The notes: generated from the letters alone by a model not told the origin. Shown: positions 30,647-40,750, numbered from the stretch's first letter. The stretch is DNA of 64,000 nucleotides from UBA4971 sp900019985 (GCA_050949175.1 JBMNFG010000009.1:496001-560000), one strand, 5' to 3'. Made by a program: numbers and translations.

Positions 30647-33133
30647 GTGAACGACAGATACGAGTTTAGGCAGATTGAAGCCAAGTGGCAGAGAGCTTGG
30701 GAAGAAGAAGGCATATATCACGTAGATCCTCATGAGACCAAGCCCAAGTATTACGCTTTGGAGATGTTTCCCTACCCCTCAGGCGAGCTTCATGTGGGGC
30801 ATACAAGGAATTATGCAATCGGAGATGCGATTGCCAGGTTCAGAAGGATGAACGGCTTTTCTGTGCTCCATCCGATGGGTTGGGATGCCTTCGGCCTTCC
30901 GGCTGAGAATGCAGCTATTGAGCGAGGCATCCAGCCGGCTGAGTGGACCATGGGAAATATCAGGCGCATGCGCAGCCAGTTCAAACGCTTAGGCTTAAGC
31001 TATGATTGGCGGCGAGAGGTAGCTACGTGTCATCCCGGATACTATAAATGGACCCAATGGCTTTTCCTGCAACTCTTTAAGCATGGACTTGCTTACAGAA
31101 AGAAAGCGCAGGTAAACTGGTGTCCCAGGTGTCAGACAGTCCTTGCCAATGAACAGGTTGTGGATGGGCTTTGCGAAAGGTGCGATACAGAAGTAACAAA
31201 GCGAGAGCTGGAACAGTGGTTTTTCAAAATCACTGATTACGCTGATAGGCTCCTAAGCAACCTGGACAAATTGGAAGGCTGGCCTGAAAAAGTTAAGATA
31301 ATGCAGAAGAACTGGATCGGGCGAAGCGAAGGCGTTGAGATAGTTTTCAAATTGAAGGATACAGGTGATGATATCCCTGTATTTACCACAAGGCATGATA
31401 CGGTTTTCGGTGTCACATATCTTGTGCTTGCGCCTGAGCATCCCCTTGTTGAGAAAATAATTTCAGGTTCCTCCAGGGAGCAAGAGATCAGGAAATTCAT
31501 ACATGACGTAAGCCGCGTAAGTGAGATAGACAGGACCAGCGATCTTACTGAAAAGATCGGTATCCCCACCGGGGCATATGCAATAAACCCCATGTCAGGC
31601 CAGGAAGTTCCGGTGTGGATCGCAAACTATGTATTGCTGCACTATGGCACCGGGGCTGTCATGGGAGTTCCTGCTCACGATGGGCGTGACTTGGAGTTTG
31701 CAAAGAAATACGGCCTTCCTATCAAGGTAGTCATTGCTCCGCCCGGTGAGGCTTGTTGTCAAGATGACATTGACAAGGCGTACGAAGACCCGGGAATAAT
31801 GGTAAATTCACCTGGGTTTGACGGGGTGCCAAGTGAAGAAGGCAAAGACAGAATTGCAGAATTCATGGAACGGAACGGGATAGGCAGGCGGACTGTAAAT
31901 TACAAGCTCCGTGACTGGTTGATTTCAAGGCAAAGGTACTGGGGTGCTCCTATTCCCATAGTGTACTGTCCGTCTTGCGGGATCGTACCGGTTCCTGAAG
32001 AAGATTTACCCGTTATGCTCCCGCTGGATGTGGAGTTTCGGCCTTCAGGCGAATCTCCGCTGGCCTATATACCGGAGTTCGTCAACACAACATGCCCCAA
32101 GTGTGGAGCATCTGCAAGGCGCGAGACTGATACAATGGATACTTTCATGTGTTCATCGTGGTACTTTATCAGGTATACCTGTCCGCGATCTGATGATGAG
32201 CCTTGGGATCCTGATATAGCCAACCACTGGCTGCCTGTGGACCAATATACCGGCGGAATCGAGCATGCTATCTTGCATCTCATGTATTCCAGGTTCTTTA
32301 CGATGTTTCTTTCGGATGTGGGGCTGATCGAGACTGACGAGCCATTCAGCCGCCTGCTTACTCAAGGCATGGTCTTGAAGGATGGCGCTAAGATGTCAAA
32401 ATCCAAAGGGAACATCGTAAGCCTCGAGGAAATGCTGGACACCTACGGTGCTGATACCACCAGGCTGTTCATATTATTTGCATCTCCGCCTGAACGAGAC
32501 CTTGAGTGGAGCGAGCAAGGGGTGGAAGGGGCGTCGAGGTTCCTAAACAGGCTCTGGAGGCTCGTATATGAATTCAAAGATGATCTTGTATCGGGTCATG
32601 GTGTAGGTCATGAGTTTTCCGGCCTGACTTCAGAAGATGAGGAAATGCGGAGGAAAACCCATACAACCCTGAAGAAGGTTACAGAAGACCTGGAAAGGTA
32701 CAGCTTTAACACTGCTGTCGCACGAATAATGGAGCTCGTCAATGCCATGTACCAGTTTAGAGATGCAGCAAAGGCTCGGCCTGAGGCCATGGGTGTAATG
32801 AGAGAGGCTGTTCAACTGGTCCTTCTGATGCTTGCGCCTTTCACTCCGCACATAGCTGAAGAGCTGTGGCGTGTAATAGGCTATGAAGAGAGTATCCATG
32901 AAGAGGCATGGCCTGCTGTAGATGAAAGCGCTACAGTGGAGACGGACATAGAAATCGTAATCCAGGTAAACGGGAAAATTCGCGACAGGATGAATGTGGC
33001 GAAAGGAGAAGATCCCGACGAGCTGAAAGCGAAGGCCCTGGCCTCGGACAGAGTTCGCGAGCTCGTTGAAGGCAAAGACATTCGAAAAGTCATTGTAGTT
33101 CCTGACAAGCTTGTGAACATCGTGGTATCGTAG
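30647..33133 (+). CDS. leuS: Leucine--tRNA ligase
   Basis: An 828-residue class I aminoacyl-tRNA synthetase of normal length. The HVGH (HIGH) motif lies at residues 48-51, CP1 editing-domain segments (VFTTRHDTVFGVTYLVLAPEH) near 240-260, and KMSKS at 582-586. A cysteine-containing zinc-like insert (WCPRCQTVLANEQV) lies near 164. GTG start at 30647, with AGAAGGTGAT upstream. Expression is under the Leu T-box, which matches the enzyme's amino acid. Confidence 0.97.
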   Translation: MNDRYEFRQIEAKWQRAWEEEGIYHVDPHETKPKYYALEMFPYPSGELHVGHTRNYAIGDAIARFRRMNGFSVLHPMGWDAFGLPAENAAIERGIQPAEWTMGNIRRMRSQFKRLGLSYDWRREVATCHPGYYKWTQWLFLQLFKHGLAYRKKAQVNWCPRCQTVLANEQVVDGLCERCDTEVTKRELEQWFFKITDYADRLLSNLDKLEGWPEKVKIMQKNWIGRSEGVEIVFKLKDTGDDIPVFTTRHDTVFGVTYLVLAPEHPLVEKIISGSSREQEIRKFIHDVSRVSEIDRTSDLTEKIGIPTGAYAINPMSGQEVPVWIANYVLLHYGTGAVMGVPAHDGRDLEFAKKYGLPIKVVIAPPGEACCQDDIDKAYEDPGIMVNSPGFDGVPSEEGKDRIAEFMERNGIGRRTVNYKLRDWLISRQRYWGAPIPIVYCPSCGIVPVPEEDLPVMLPLDVEFRPSGESPLAYIPEFVNTTCPKCGASARRETDTMDTFMCSSWYFIRYTCPRSDDEPWDPDIANHWLPVDQYTGGIEHAILHLMYSRFFTMFLSDVGLIETDEPFSRLLTQGMVLKDGAKMSKSKGNIVSLEEMLDTYGADTTRLFILFASPPERDLEWSEQGVEGASRFLNRLWRLVYEFKDDLVSGHGVGHEFSGLTSEDEEMRRKTHTTLKKVTEDLERYSFNTAVARIMELVNAMYQFRDAAKARPEAMGVMREAVQLVLLMLAPFTPHIAEELWRVIGYEESIHEEAWPAVDESATVETDIEIVIQVNGKIRDRMNVAKGEDPDELKAKALASDRVRELVEGKDIRKVIVVPDKLVNIVVS

Positions 33134-33164
33134 TGCCGGAAACAACTAAAGGCAAGTAATCGAG

Positions 33165-33199
33165 CCCCTGTCCGGGATACGAATCCTGAGACAGGGGTT
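33165..33199 (+). terminator. Terminator after leuS
   Basis: CCCCTGTC (33165-33172) pairs with GACAGGGG (33190-33197), followed by TTCATGTATTTT. A second perfect hairpin, CCGCCCTTTAGGGCGG at 33248-33263, lies further on without a T-run. Confidence 0.5.
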
Positions 33200-33325
33200 C
33201 ATGTATTTTCATGTCTCCAAAAGACCATACCGATTCTCATTCCAAAACCGCCCTTTAGGGCGGATCCTTCCCAGAAGGCGATGTGGGCCTCGTGTTGAAC
33301 CCTTAATCAGGGGGTGAACTGCCTT

Positions 33326-33994
33326 ATGTGGGATTTCACGAGTAGGCAGAAGTTTGCTGCCTTTGTGCTTCTTAGTGCTCTTGCAGTGGGTGGAATCGTT
33401 TTAATCGTAAAGGGGACTGTCAATTCTCCTGTGGTTGTCTACTCCCACCCTGCGACAGCAAGCCTCATCGATACGGGAAGCAGTGGCAAGGAAAGTACAA
33501 GTGGCGGAGAGGATAGCCCTCTGCACGCGACAGTCCGGGAGGAGGCTGAAGAGACAGAGGAATTGGTAGTGCATGTGTGCGGTGCAGTGAAGAATCCGGG
33601 TGTCTATACCCTGCCGAAAGGTGCCAGGATTGCCGATGCAGTGAACCTGGCCGGAGGCCTTGAGGATTCGGCAATGGAAGAAGCCGTAAACATGGCTATG
33701 AAGGTGGAAGACTCAATGCAGATCAATATCCCCCACATATCGTCTGTACCTGTATCTATTGAAGCATCTGTTACCATACCTGACTCTGCTTCGCAGATGG
33801 GAAAGGTCAACCTCAACACCGCAACTCTAAGTCAACTGGAAAGCCTTCCGGGAATCGGGCCTGCATTAGCAGAGCGCATACTTGAATTCAGGGCTGCCTA
33901 TGGCAAGTTCGAACGGCCTGAGGATCTTCTAAATGTCTCAGGGATCGGTGAGAAGAAGTACGCAGCAATCAAAGACCTGGTTACAGTCTTTTGA
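33326..33994 (+). CDS. comEA: Competence protein ComEA (DNA receptor)
   Basis: A 222-residue protein with an N-terminal membrane anchor near residues 8-28, a variable Ser/Glu-rich linker, a SLBB-like segment (VHVCGAVKNPGVYTLPKGAR) and a C-terminal helix-hairpin-helix domain (VNLNTATLSQLESLPGIGPALAERI) that binds DNA outside the cell. The ATG at 33326 has AGGGGGTG 9 bases before it; a GTG at 33314 would add four residues. Followed by comEC as in Bacillus. Confidence 0.92.
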   Translation: MWDFTSRQKFAAFVLLSALAVGGIVLIVKGTVNSPVVVYSHPATASLIDTGSSGKESTSGGEDSPLHATVREEAEETEELVVHVCGAVKNPGVYTLPKGARIADAVNLAGGLEDSAMEEAVNMAMKVEDSMQINIPHISSVPVSIEASVTIPDSASQMGKVNLNTATLSQLESLPGIGPALAERILEFRAAYGKFERPEDLLNVSGIGEKKYAAIKDLVTVF

Positions 33995-34015
33995 CATCTC
34001 CGGAGGCCTCTCTAA

Positions 34016-36451
34016 GTGTCCGGGGAAGACCGTCTTTTTCTCATAGGCTGCCTCTTCGTATCAGGGATAACCCTTAAAGATGCATGCAGCATCCCGGGGA
34101 TGATCACAGGATGCATGCTGGGAGCTTTGTGTTTACTCGCAATGGCTGGGCAGCTTAATAGCGATGCGAAAACCCTGAAGGCTCACGTTAAGTGGGCTAT
34201 ATGCTTTTGCCTGGCAATGCTTTCAGGGTTCTTCCTAATGAATAGATGTGCATGTCTGAGGGAGCGCACAGGTGAGCTTCTTCTTCCCATGTCAGGCGAA
34301 TCCTGCGAGATCCGGGGGGCTATCGGAGGCATGCCTGAGGTAGAAGATGATGGAAAATGGAGTGCAGTCTTGATCCCGGATGCTGCAATGGGCGAGGTGA
34401 GCCTGAAAGGGGTAAGGATACGCCTTACAGGGCCTCTTGACTTTGGGGATGAGCCTCCGGTTCGCATAGGACACATCGTCAAAGTCTCAGGGCGGTTTTA
34501 CCTGCCCGGCGCTCCTTTGAACCCGGGGGAGCCTGATATGCAGAGGATCATGGCATCCCGAAGGCTTGACGGAACGCTTTACGTCAAAACTGTAAAGGAT
34601 ATCCATATTTTGGGCAGGCGCAGACTAAATCTCGTGGAATGCCTGGCTGAATCCTTTAGGAACTCTGCTGTCGAAACTGCAAGCGCTACGCTTTCGCCTC
34701 GTCATGCAAGGATCCTCACAGGTATGCTCCTGGGGCAGGCCCCGCCTTCTCTAAAGCCCCTTCTGGAAGCTACAGGTACATCACACCTTTTTGCAGCTTC
34801 AGGCCTTCATGTAGGCTACGTAGCTCTCGCGATCATGGCTTTTGCCAAGCTTTTCAGGTTTCCGAATGTATACAGGCTTGTGATTGCTTATATTTCTGTT
34901 TGGATATACGCAGCTGCGTGCGGCCTGCGTCCATCTGTGGTAAGGGCTGCTTTTATGTTTTCAGTAGGAGCCTTTTCAATGATCCTGGGGCGGAGGGTAT
35001 CTTCCAAGTGTGCACTGACTGTAGCGTGCATTGTGATGTTTATACATAATCCGTACTTAGTGTTTAGTACAAGTACACAACTCTCATTTCTTGCGGTCTT
35101 CTCCATCATCCACCTGTATCCCAGGATCAGGAGGCTCCTTTCGCCCCTGGGAAGGCGTATGTCTGAGACTTTTGGGATGTCGGTTTCAGCCCATATGGGA
35201 GTTGCCCCTGTTGTTGCCTGGTATTTCAACACCTTTACGCCTGTTGGAGTTATTGCTAATGTCCCGTGTATAATCCTGGCAGGCTTCGCAGTGCTGATAG
35301 GCTTAGCCGCCACTTTTGCAAACCTTATATGCCCCCCTATCGCGCTGGTCTTGAACACCGCTAATACCTTAGTCTTGCATAGCCTTGAAGCAGTCATAGG
35401 ACTCGTTGCAAAGATCCCTTTTGGCACCTTTTCAGTGAGGAGGCCTTCCCTTTGGTTTATGTTCGCGTACTACCTGTGTATCATTATTGTGGGAGCTCCG
35501 AGGCGCCTCAAAAGAGCTCTCTATTCGCGGCGGACTGTAATCGTCCTTCTTATCCTTGCAGCCTTAGCCTCAACTTGCCTGTATCATGCTGTAAGGCCCC
35601 CGGAAGTTGAAGTTGTGTTTCTTTCGGTAGGCCAGGGGGACTCAATATTCCTTCAGAGCCCAAAAGGTAAGACTGTCCTTGTAGACGGCGGCGGGCTGCC
35701 GGGCAGCAGCAGGGATCCGGGGAAGGATATCATCTTGCCCTACCTCAGGAGAAGAGGGATAGATTACATAGATGCCGTAGTCATAACCCATCCCCATTAC
35801 GACCACATCGGAGGCCTCTTCTCAGTGATCGACTCATGCCGCGTTGGTATGCTCATCAAGCCGAAACTCCCCGAACACATGGAACCTGATGTCGGCCGTG
35901 CCCTGACAGGATTGGCACACGGGAAAGGTGTACCTTCGGTTGAACTTAGCCAAGGCAGCTCCATCGATTTGGGAGACGGTGTAAGGATACTTGTCCTTAA
36001 TCCCTGTTCTGACTCTCGATGCCAGGAGCGTGGCGGCTATGGACAACAAGGCCTTAATGATATGTCCCTCGTTATGCGGCTTGAGTTTCTGGGATTTACA
36101 CTTCTCTTGACGGGAGACGCAGGTGAATCGCAGCTTGCGACGCTCATTGGTATGGAGGAGGATCTTAGCGCAAGTGTGCTGAAAGTGCCTCACCACGGTT
36201 CAAAAGACGCCTTAAGCGGCGAAGTCATGGGGTCTATCAACCCGCAGATTTCTGTTATATCAGTTGGCCCAAACACGTTTTCACATCCTTCCTCAGAAAC
36301 AGTCTCAGTCCTGGAAGATGCCGGCTCTATTGTTTTCCGGACTGATGTGGACGGAGCCGTAATCGTACGAAGTAACGGACGACATGTAAGAGCTATGTCA
36401 GTTGCAGGTCAACGCAAGGTCGTGGTCAGTAAAGGCCGGGGATTGCGGTGA
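34016..36451 (+). CDS. comEC: Competence channel protein ComEC/Rec2
   Basis: An 811-residue membrane protein. An N-terminal DUF4131-like region with hydrophobic helices is followed by the competence channel domain (ASGLHVGYVALAI...CGLRPSVVRAAFMFS). A C-terminal metallo-beta-lactamase-like domain has THPHYDHIGG near residue 590 and KVPHHGSKDA further on. It transports single-stranded DNA. GTG start at 34016. All domains are intact, so DNA uptake may be functional, although type IV pilus genes are not in this window. Confidence 0.93.
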   Translation: MSGEDRLFLIGCLFVSGITLKDACSIPGMITGCMLGALCLLAMAGQLNSDAKTLKAHVKWAICFCLAMLSGFFLMNRCACLRERTGELLLPMSGESCEIRGAIGGMPEVEDDGKWSAVLIPDAAMGEVSLKGVRIRLTGPLDFGDEPPVRIGHIVKVSGRFYLPGAPLNPGEPDMQRIMASRRLDGTLYVKTVKDIHILGRRRLNLVECLAESFRNSAVETASATLSPRHARILTGMLLGQAPPSLKPLLEATGTSHLFAASGLHVGYVALAIMAFAKLFRFPNVYRLVIAYISVWIYAAACGLRPSVVRAAFMFSVGAFSMILGRRVSSKCALTVACIVMFIHNPYLVFSTSTQLSFLAVFSIIHLYPRIRRLLSPLGRRMSETFGMSVSAHMGVAPVVAWYFNTFTPVGVIANVPCIILAGFAVLIGLAATFANLICPPIALVLNTANTLVLHSLEAVIGLVAKIPFGTFSVRRPSLWFMFAYYLCIIIVGAPRRLKRALYSRRTVIVLLILAALASTCLYHAVRPPEVEVVFLSVGQGDSIFLQSPKGKTVLVDGGGLPGSSRDPGKDIILPYLRRRGIDYIDAVVITHPHYDHIGGLFSVIDSCRVGMLIKPKLPEHMEPDVGRALTGLAHGKGVPSVELSQGSSIDLGDGVRILVLNPCSDSRCQERGGYGQQGLNDMSLVMRLEFLGFTLLLTGDAGESQLATLIGMEEDLSASVLKVPHHGSKDALSGEVMGSINPQISVISVGPNTFSHPSSETVSVLEDAGSIVFRTDVDGAVIVRSNGRHVRAMSVAGQRKVVVSKGRGLR

Positions 36452-36535
36452 TAGGCTATAAAGGTTAAGATTATAAACAGAGACATCGCGAATTCCGGAA
36501 ATTGGGGAAAGGTCACGAATTAAGGAGCGACAGCA

Positions 36536-37543
36536 TTGGACGTAATAGTAAGTGATATCAGGAGAGGACAGTTCAAACCTGTATATCTGCTGTATGGAGA
36601 GGAGAGTTTTCTCCGTGACCATAGAGCACGGGAGCTGGCAGAAGCTGTAGTTGATAAGGAACTTAAGGACTTCAACTGTACTGAGTTCCGTGCATCTGAA
36701 ACTGACGCTGCAACTATCGGTTCCGCTATTATGGCTGCGCCTGTGCTTTCAGATAAGCGGGCTGTCGTGATTTGGGATTTGCAGGATCTCTCCGACGACG
36801 ATCGGAAGATACTTGCCAAGGCTCTTGAGAGAATGCCAGATACCACGGTTTTAGTGATTGTCGCATCTACGATTGACAAAAGAAGCGCTCTCTTCAAAGC
36901 TGTTTCAAAGCGAGGCAGAGCTGTCCTGTATAGACGCCTTTACCCAAATCAGGCCTTAAGGTGGCTTTCAGAATACATTCGCTCCAGACGGATATTCATG
37001 GATAGAGCCGCATTGGAGTACCTGGTTTCAGTCCTTGGCACTGACCTTGCGCAACTGGTTGCCGGTGTGGAGAGGGCATATGACTATGCCGGGATCGCAC
37101 TGGGTCTAGAGAAGAGAATCACACTGGAACATGTAAAGTCTGTAGTCATGGGATCTCCGGAATACAGTGTTTTCGATTTTGTAGATGCAATAGGAGAGAG
37201 GGATGCCGAGAAGGCTATGAGCTCCCTGCGTCAACTTATTGTTTTCCAAGAGGCGCCACTTAGGATACTATATCTCATAGCCAGGCAAATGAGGCTTATT
37301 CTCAAAGCTAAGGCGTTAAAAGCCGGAAAGATGTCTCAAGGCGAGATAGCCAGGGCCTTAGGCGTCCAGGAGTTCGTGGCCAGTAAGTGCCTTGTCCAGG
37401 CAGACAGATTCCGCCTGGAAGAGCTGGAGAATGCTTTCTCTTTACTGGCTGAGGCTGACGTAAGCCTCAAAACCTCAGGAGCACCTAATCATGTCATCCT
37501 TGAAAGGCTGGCTTTACATCTTTGCGACAGGTCTTGCGTTTAG
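36536..37543 (+). CDS. holA: DNA polymerase III subunit delta
   Basis: A 335-residue clamp-loader subunit with the N-terminal signature KPVYLLYGEESFL and the C-terminal collar region (FRLEELENAFSLLAEADVSLKTSG). TTG start with AAGGAGCGAC upstream. The position between comEC and rpsT is conserved. Its stop overlaps the end of the convergent rpsT by four bases, with no terminator between. Confidence 0.92.
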   Translation: MDVIVSDIRRGQFKPVYLLYGEESFLRDHRARELAEAVVDKELKDFNCTEFRASETDAATIGSAIMAAPVLSDKRAVVIWDLQDLSDDDRKILAKALERMPDTTVLVIVASTIDKRSALFKAVSKRGRAVLYRRLYPNQALRWLSEYIRSRRIFMDRAALEYLVSVLGTDLAQLVAGVERAYDYAGIALGLEKRITLEHVKSVVMGSPEYSVFDFVDAIGERDAEKAMSSLRQLIVFQEAPLRILYLIARQMRLILKAKALKAGKMSQGEIARALGVQEFVASKCLVQADRFRLEELENAFSLLAEADVSLKTSGAPNHVILERLALHLCDRSCV

Positions 37544-37836
37544 GCAGTCCCTTCTTCACCGGATTCCGCCGGCGCAGTAAGTGCATTAAGCTTGCGGGCA
37601 AGGCGGGATTTGCGCCTGTCTGCTTCATTCCTATGGATTACCCCTTTTTGCGCAGCCTTGTCAATGGTGCTGATTGCTTCCTCAAGCAGCCCGGCCGCTC
37701 GGGTGGAATCTCCTTCTGCAAGACTTAGTTCATATTTCTTTATCGCAGTCCTAACTTGTGATTTTACTGCTACATTTCGCATCTGACGCTTCTTTGAGGT
37801 CTTAGCCCTTTTTATTGCGGATCTGTTGATTGGCAA
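37540..37836 (-). CDS. rpsT: Small ribosomal subunit protein bS20
   Basis: A 98-residue basic protein with the S20 start PINRSAIKRAKTSKKRQMRN and the GVIHRNEADRRKSRLARKLN segment. TTG start with GAGGAGGTAGAG upstream on the minus strand. The S20 gene is commonly inverted between holA and gpr. A good promoter lies 41 bases before the start codon. Confidence 0.96.
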   Translation of the reverse strand: MPINRSAIKRAKTSKKRQMRNVAVKSQVRTAIKKYELSLAEGDSTRAAGLLEEAISTIDKAAQKGVIHRNEADRRKSRLARKLNALTAPAESGEEGTA

Positions 37837-37876
37837 AAAACTCTACCTCCTCAATCTATGGCAAATCGCGAAAGTA

Positions 37877-37905
37877 ATTCTACCATGACATCGCCTGAAT
37901 CGCAA
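37877..37905 (-). promoter_or_regulatory. Promoter of rpsT
   Basis: On the minus strand, TTGCGA (plus 37900-37905) and TAGAAT (plus 37877-37882) are 17 bases apart, a good housekeeping promoter for rpsT. Confidence 0.7.
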
Positions 37906-38059
37906 CAGTCTTAGGACTCAGAATCAGGAATTATGTCACTTCCTCGCAGTATCCATGCTGGATTTGCCAGGCATTTTACACGTGGACAGCCTACGGACTT
38001 CTCGGGATAGGCATTATGACACCTGGGGAAACTACACTCTAAGACAAGAGGTGGTTGCA

Positions 38060-39127
38060 ATGATGCAGGAAAGAAGACGTATTCTGAGGCTGAGAAGGGC
38101 AGAAAGCAGCAGGTTAAGTCATCCCGGAAGTTCCGGGGATGATGCGTCCAGCAAAGATGTCATATGGCAGAATTACAGCGTAAGAACGGATCTGGCTTTG
38201 GAAGCCCAGACTCTTGTTTCCCAAAGGACAGGGCAAGAGGTTCCTGGGGTTATCTCTGAGAAGGAAGAAACCCGTTATGCCACTGTTACAAGGGTTCAGG
38301 TTATGACTGCTGAAGGCGAGCGTATCCTGGGAAAACCAAGAGGCAATTACACGACCATTGATTCTAAGTACCTTCGCTCGAGGAGTAAAGAGATCGACGA
38401 AGAGCTGGCCCGGATCTTTGCAAGGGAATTCTTAAGGCTGGCGCCGATTCCTGAAAATGCCACAGTCCTTGTGGCAGGGCTGGGGAATTGGCAGGCTACA
38501 CCTGATGCGCTGGGGCCTCGTACAGTGGAATACTTAACAGTTACAAGGCATCTTCACAGTTTTGTTCCACAAGAGCTTCGAGGCGGTATGAGAGCGGTAT
38601 GCGCAATATCCCCGGGGGTCCTGGGGCTTACAGGAATTGAGACCGGGGAGATAATACGAGGTGTGGTAAGCAATGTCAGGCCTGACCTCGTAGTTGTAGT
38701 TGACGCACTTGCATCCATGTCCACGCAGCGCCTGGGTTCGACGATTCAGATGGGCGATACAGGCATCAGCCCCGGTTCAGGCGTAGGCAACAAGCGGATG
38801 GGGATAAACCGGGAAAGCCTGGGTGTACCGGTAATAGCCATAGGTGTTCCAACTGTTGTTGCAGCGGAAACCATCGCTATGGATGCCATGGATTTTATAG
38901 AAAGGCAACAAGGAAGGGGTGGCCAACAGTTCAACGAGACACAGCAGGCGATGGCAAGGCGTAATTACCTTGCTCAAATGCTTTCTCCATATTTCGGATC
39001 CCTTGTCGTAACCCCGAAGGAAGTCGACGACCTGGTGGAAGATGCAGCTGAGGTCCTGGCAGCGGGTCTGAACGCAGCTTTGCATCCTTCGATAGACTGG
39101 GACAAGATCTTGACTTACCTTTCCTAG
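38060..39127 (+). CDS. gpr: Germination protease Gpr
   Basis: A 355-residue aspartic-type protease that degrades SASPs when spores germinate. The processing/recognition segment RTDLALEAQ lies at residues 42-50 and the core segments VAGLGNWQATPDALGPRTVEYL and SPGSGVGNKRMGINRESLG follow. The start at 38060 follows AGAGGTGG and gives a basic propeptide of about 44 residues, longer than in Bacillus. An in-frame ATG at 37955 would make it longer still. Followed by spoIIP, as usual. Confidence 0.93.
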   Translation: MMQERRRILRLRRAESSRLSHPGSSGDDASSKDVIWQNYSVRTDLALEAQTLVSQRTGQEVPGVISEKEETRYATVTRVQVMTAEGERILGKPRGNYTTIDSKYLRSRSKEIDEELARIFAREFLRLAPIPENATVLVAGLGNWQATPDALGPRTVEYLTVTRHLHSFVPQELRGGMRAVCAISPGVLGLTGIETGEIIRGVVSNVRPDLVVVVDALASMSTQRLGSTIQMGDTGISPGSGVGNKRMGINRESLGVPVIAIGVPTVVAAETIAMDAMDFIERQQGRGGQQFNETQQAMARRNYLAQMLSPYFGSLVVTPKEVDDLVEDAAEVLAAGLNAALHPSIDWDKILTYLS

Positions 39128-39194
39128 TCTAAGTCTTGCGCCTGATTCATATAGATAGTTGTATAAACGCCTATTCGAAGGCGAGGGTTGTACT

Positions 39195-40415
39195 GTGGCA
39201 GGTGCAAGGAGGCGCAAGGCCCGGCGCTCCAGATGGCTTCCTTTGCTCTACATTGCTTGCATTCTGGGGAGTCTCGGCATAAGTGTGTTCCTGGCAGCAC
39301 GCTGGAATAATTCTGCCTCATCCCGAGGAGTGCTGCCTGTTCTGTCAGGTGTGTTAGTTGAAGGTGAAACGAGGCTGAAGAAGCGTGTAGAGGAGATAAT
39401 CCGCAACTTCACCCCGAGGCAGGTAATGGAGAAAGGCATCCCCGTATTCGGCGGAACAGGTGAAGGCCGGCATATAGCAGGGGGTATCATCGGAACCGGT
39501 GATGTAGGGACCTTGTTATTTGCTCTGTCCGATACAGATCTGCTCGAGCCCAGGACCTTGTTGACAGAGATTATCCCGTGTTTCTCGCTGCCTATCGTAA
39601 CCAGGGCGTCGACTGCTTCCGAAGGCATCTCAAGCAGACAAGCCATGGACCCGGCAAGTCAGCCTGAAACGTTGCGAGAAGCTCTGCCGGAAATACATCG
39701 GGATGCCCCGCAGGGACTACCTGGAGATGAGAGCCCCTCTGAAGAGGAGAAAGACCCTGATGAAGGGAGAAGGCCAACGGAGTCTCAGGTAAAAGAGCCT
39801 CTTGTTGCGATTTACCATTCCCATAGCTCAGAGGCGTACAGACTGACCTCCGGTGCTGACCATCTGTGGGGAAGTGAAGAAGGGGTTATACACGTCGGAG
39901 CTAAACTTGCCTCGATACTGGAGGAGCGCCATGGCATACAGGTAGTCCATTCAAAGAGGATCCATGACTACCCCCTTTGGCGAGAAGCATATACTAAAGC
40001 GCAAAAGACCATTCTCGAGATCCTTGAAGCTAACCCGTCCATCGAAATCGTTTTAGATATTCATAGAGATGCAGGCGTATCTACGTCCGGCAGCTTCGTC
40101 ACGGTGGATGTTCACGGAGTCAAGGCTGCTCGAGTGCTCATCGTTGTGACATCGGACAGATACGGCTTGCCTCACCCAAGGTGGAGGGAGAACCTGGCTT
40201 TTGCCTATCAGCTTAACGCAAAGCTGGATGAGGCATGTCCCGGCCTTTCGCGAGGCGTAAGTATACGCCATGATGCCAGATGGAATCAGCACGTCCATCC
40301 GAGAGCAATCATACTTGAGATCGGTTGTGATAAGACTAAGAGAGAGGAGGCAGAGGCAAGCACAGTATACATCGCTGATGCGATTTCCCGCGCACTCCAA
40401 GACATAGGAAGATGA
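39195..40415 (+). CDS. spoIIP: Stage II sporulation protein P (SpoIIP)
   Basis: A 406-residue peptidoglycan hydrolase (amidase/endopeptidase) needed for engulfment. It has a basic N-terminus, one membrane helix near residues 13-33, a Glu/Pro-rich linker (about 165-200), and the catalytic domain with IYHSHSSEAY, GVIHVGAKLASILEE and LDIHRDAG. The GTG at 39195 has a GCGAGGG site; a TTG at 39159 in frame is the alternative. Ends in a four-base overlap with the next gene. Confidence 0.9.
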   Translation: MAGARRRKARRSRWLPLLYIACILGSLGISVFLAARWNNSASSRGVLPVLSGVLVEGETRLKKRVEEIIRNFTPRQVMEKGIPVFGGTGEGRHIAGGIIGTGDVGTLLFALSDTDLLEPRTLLTEIIPCFSLPIVTRASTASEGISSRQAMDPASQPETLREALPEIHRDAPQGLPGDESPSEEEKDPDEGRRPTESQVKEPLVAIYHSHSSEAYRLTSGADHLWGSEEGVIHVGAKLASILEERHGIQVVHSKRIHDYPLWREAYTKAQKTILEILEANPSIEIVLDIHRDAGVSTSGSFVTVDVHGVKAARVLIVVTSDRYGLPHPRWRENLAFAYQLNAKLDEACPGLSRGVSIRHDARWNQHVHPRAIILEIGCDKTKREEAEASTVYIADAISRALQDIGR

Positions 40416-40750
40416 AAGACATGGCAAAGCTAACCTTTTTCAAAGGGGTCATTATTATCGCAGTTTTCTCTGTTCTCGTGGTGTCGTGTATTAACGTTGC
40501 CATGCAGGGAGAAAGTGACCTCAGCGGCATCCGGAACAATCCCCACGTCCTTTCCATAGCCCGTGAAAGCGATTCAAGGCTGAGGGTCCATTTGTTTGAC
40601 TCAGCATACTATCTTTCAATCCCTCCTTTCCTTCGCGACATGGATCACCTGGCAAAAGGTGCAGCAGACTCTGTGCACGGTTTAGTGTCTACAATCACAG
40701 CCTCTCTCAGACAGTCCTTACAGGATCTAAATCTTCCCGGGCTGAAATGA
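40412..40750 (+). CDS. Small membrane-anchored protein of unknown function
   Basis: A 112-residue protein with one N-terminal hydrophobic helix near residues 10-30 ending VLVVSC, which might be a weak lipobox, followed by a soluble part with no motif I recognise. It starts within the end of spoIIP, so it is likely co-expressed during sporulation. In relatives the space after spoIIP holds lepA and hemN; those are absent here. Confidence 0.6.
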   Translation: MKDMAKLTFFKGVIIIAVFSVLVVSCINVAMQGESDLSGIRNNPHVLSIARESDSRLRVHLFDSAYYLSIPPFLRDMDHLAKGAADSVHGLVSTITASLRQSLQDLNLPGLK

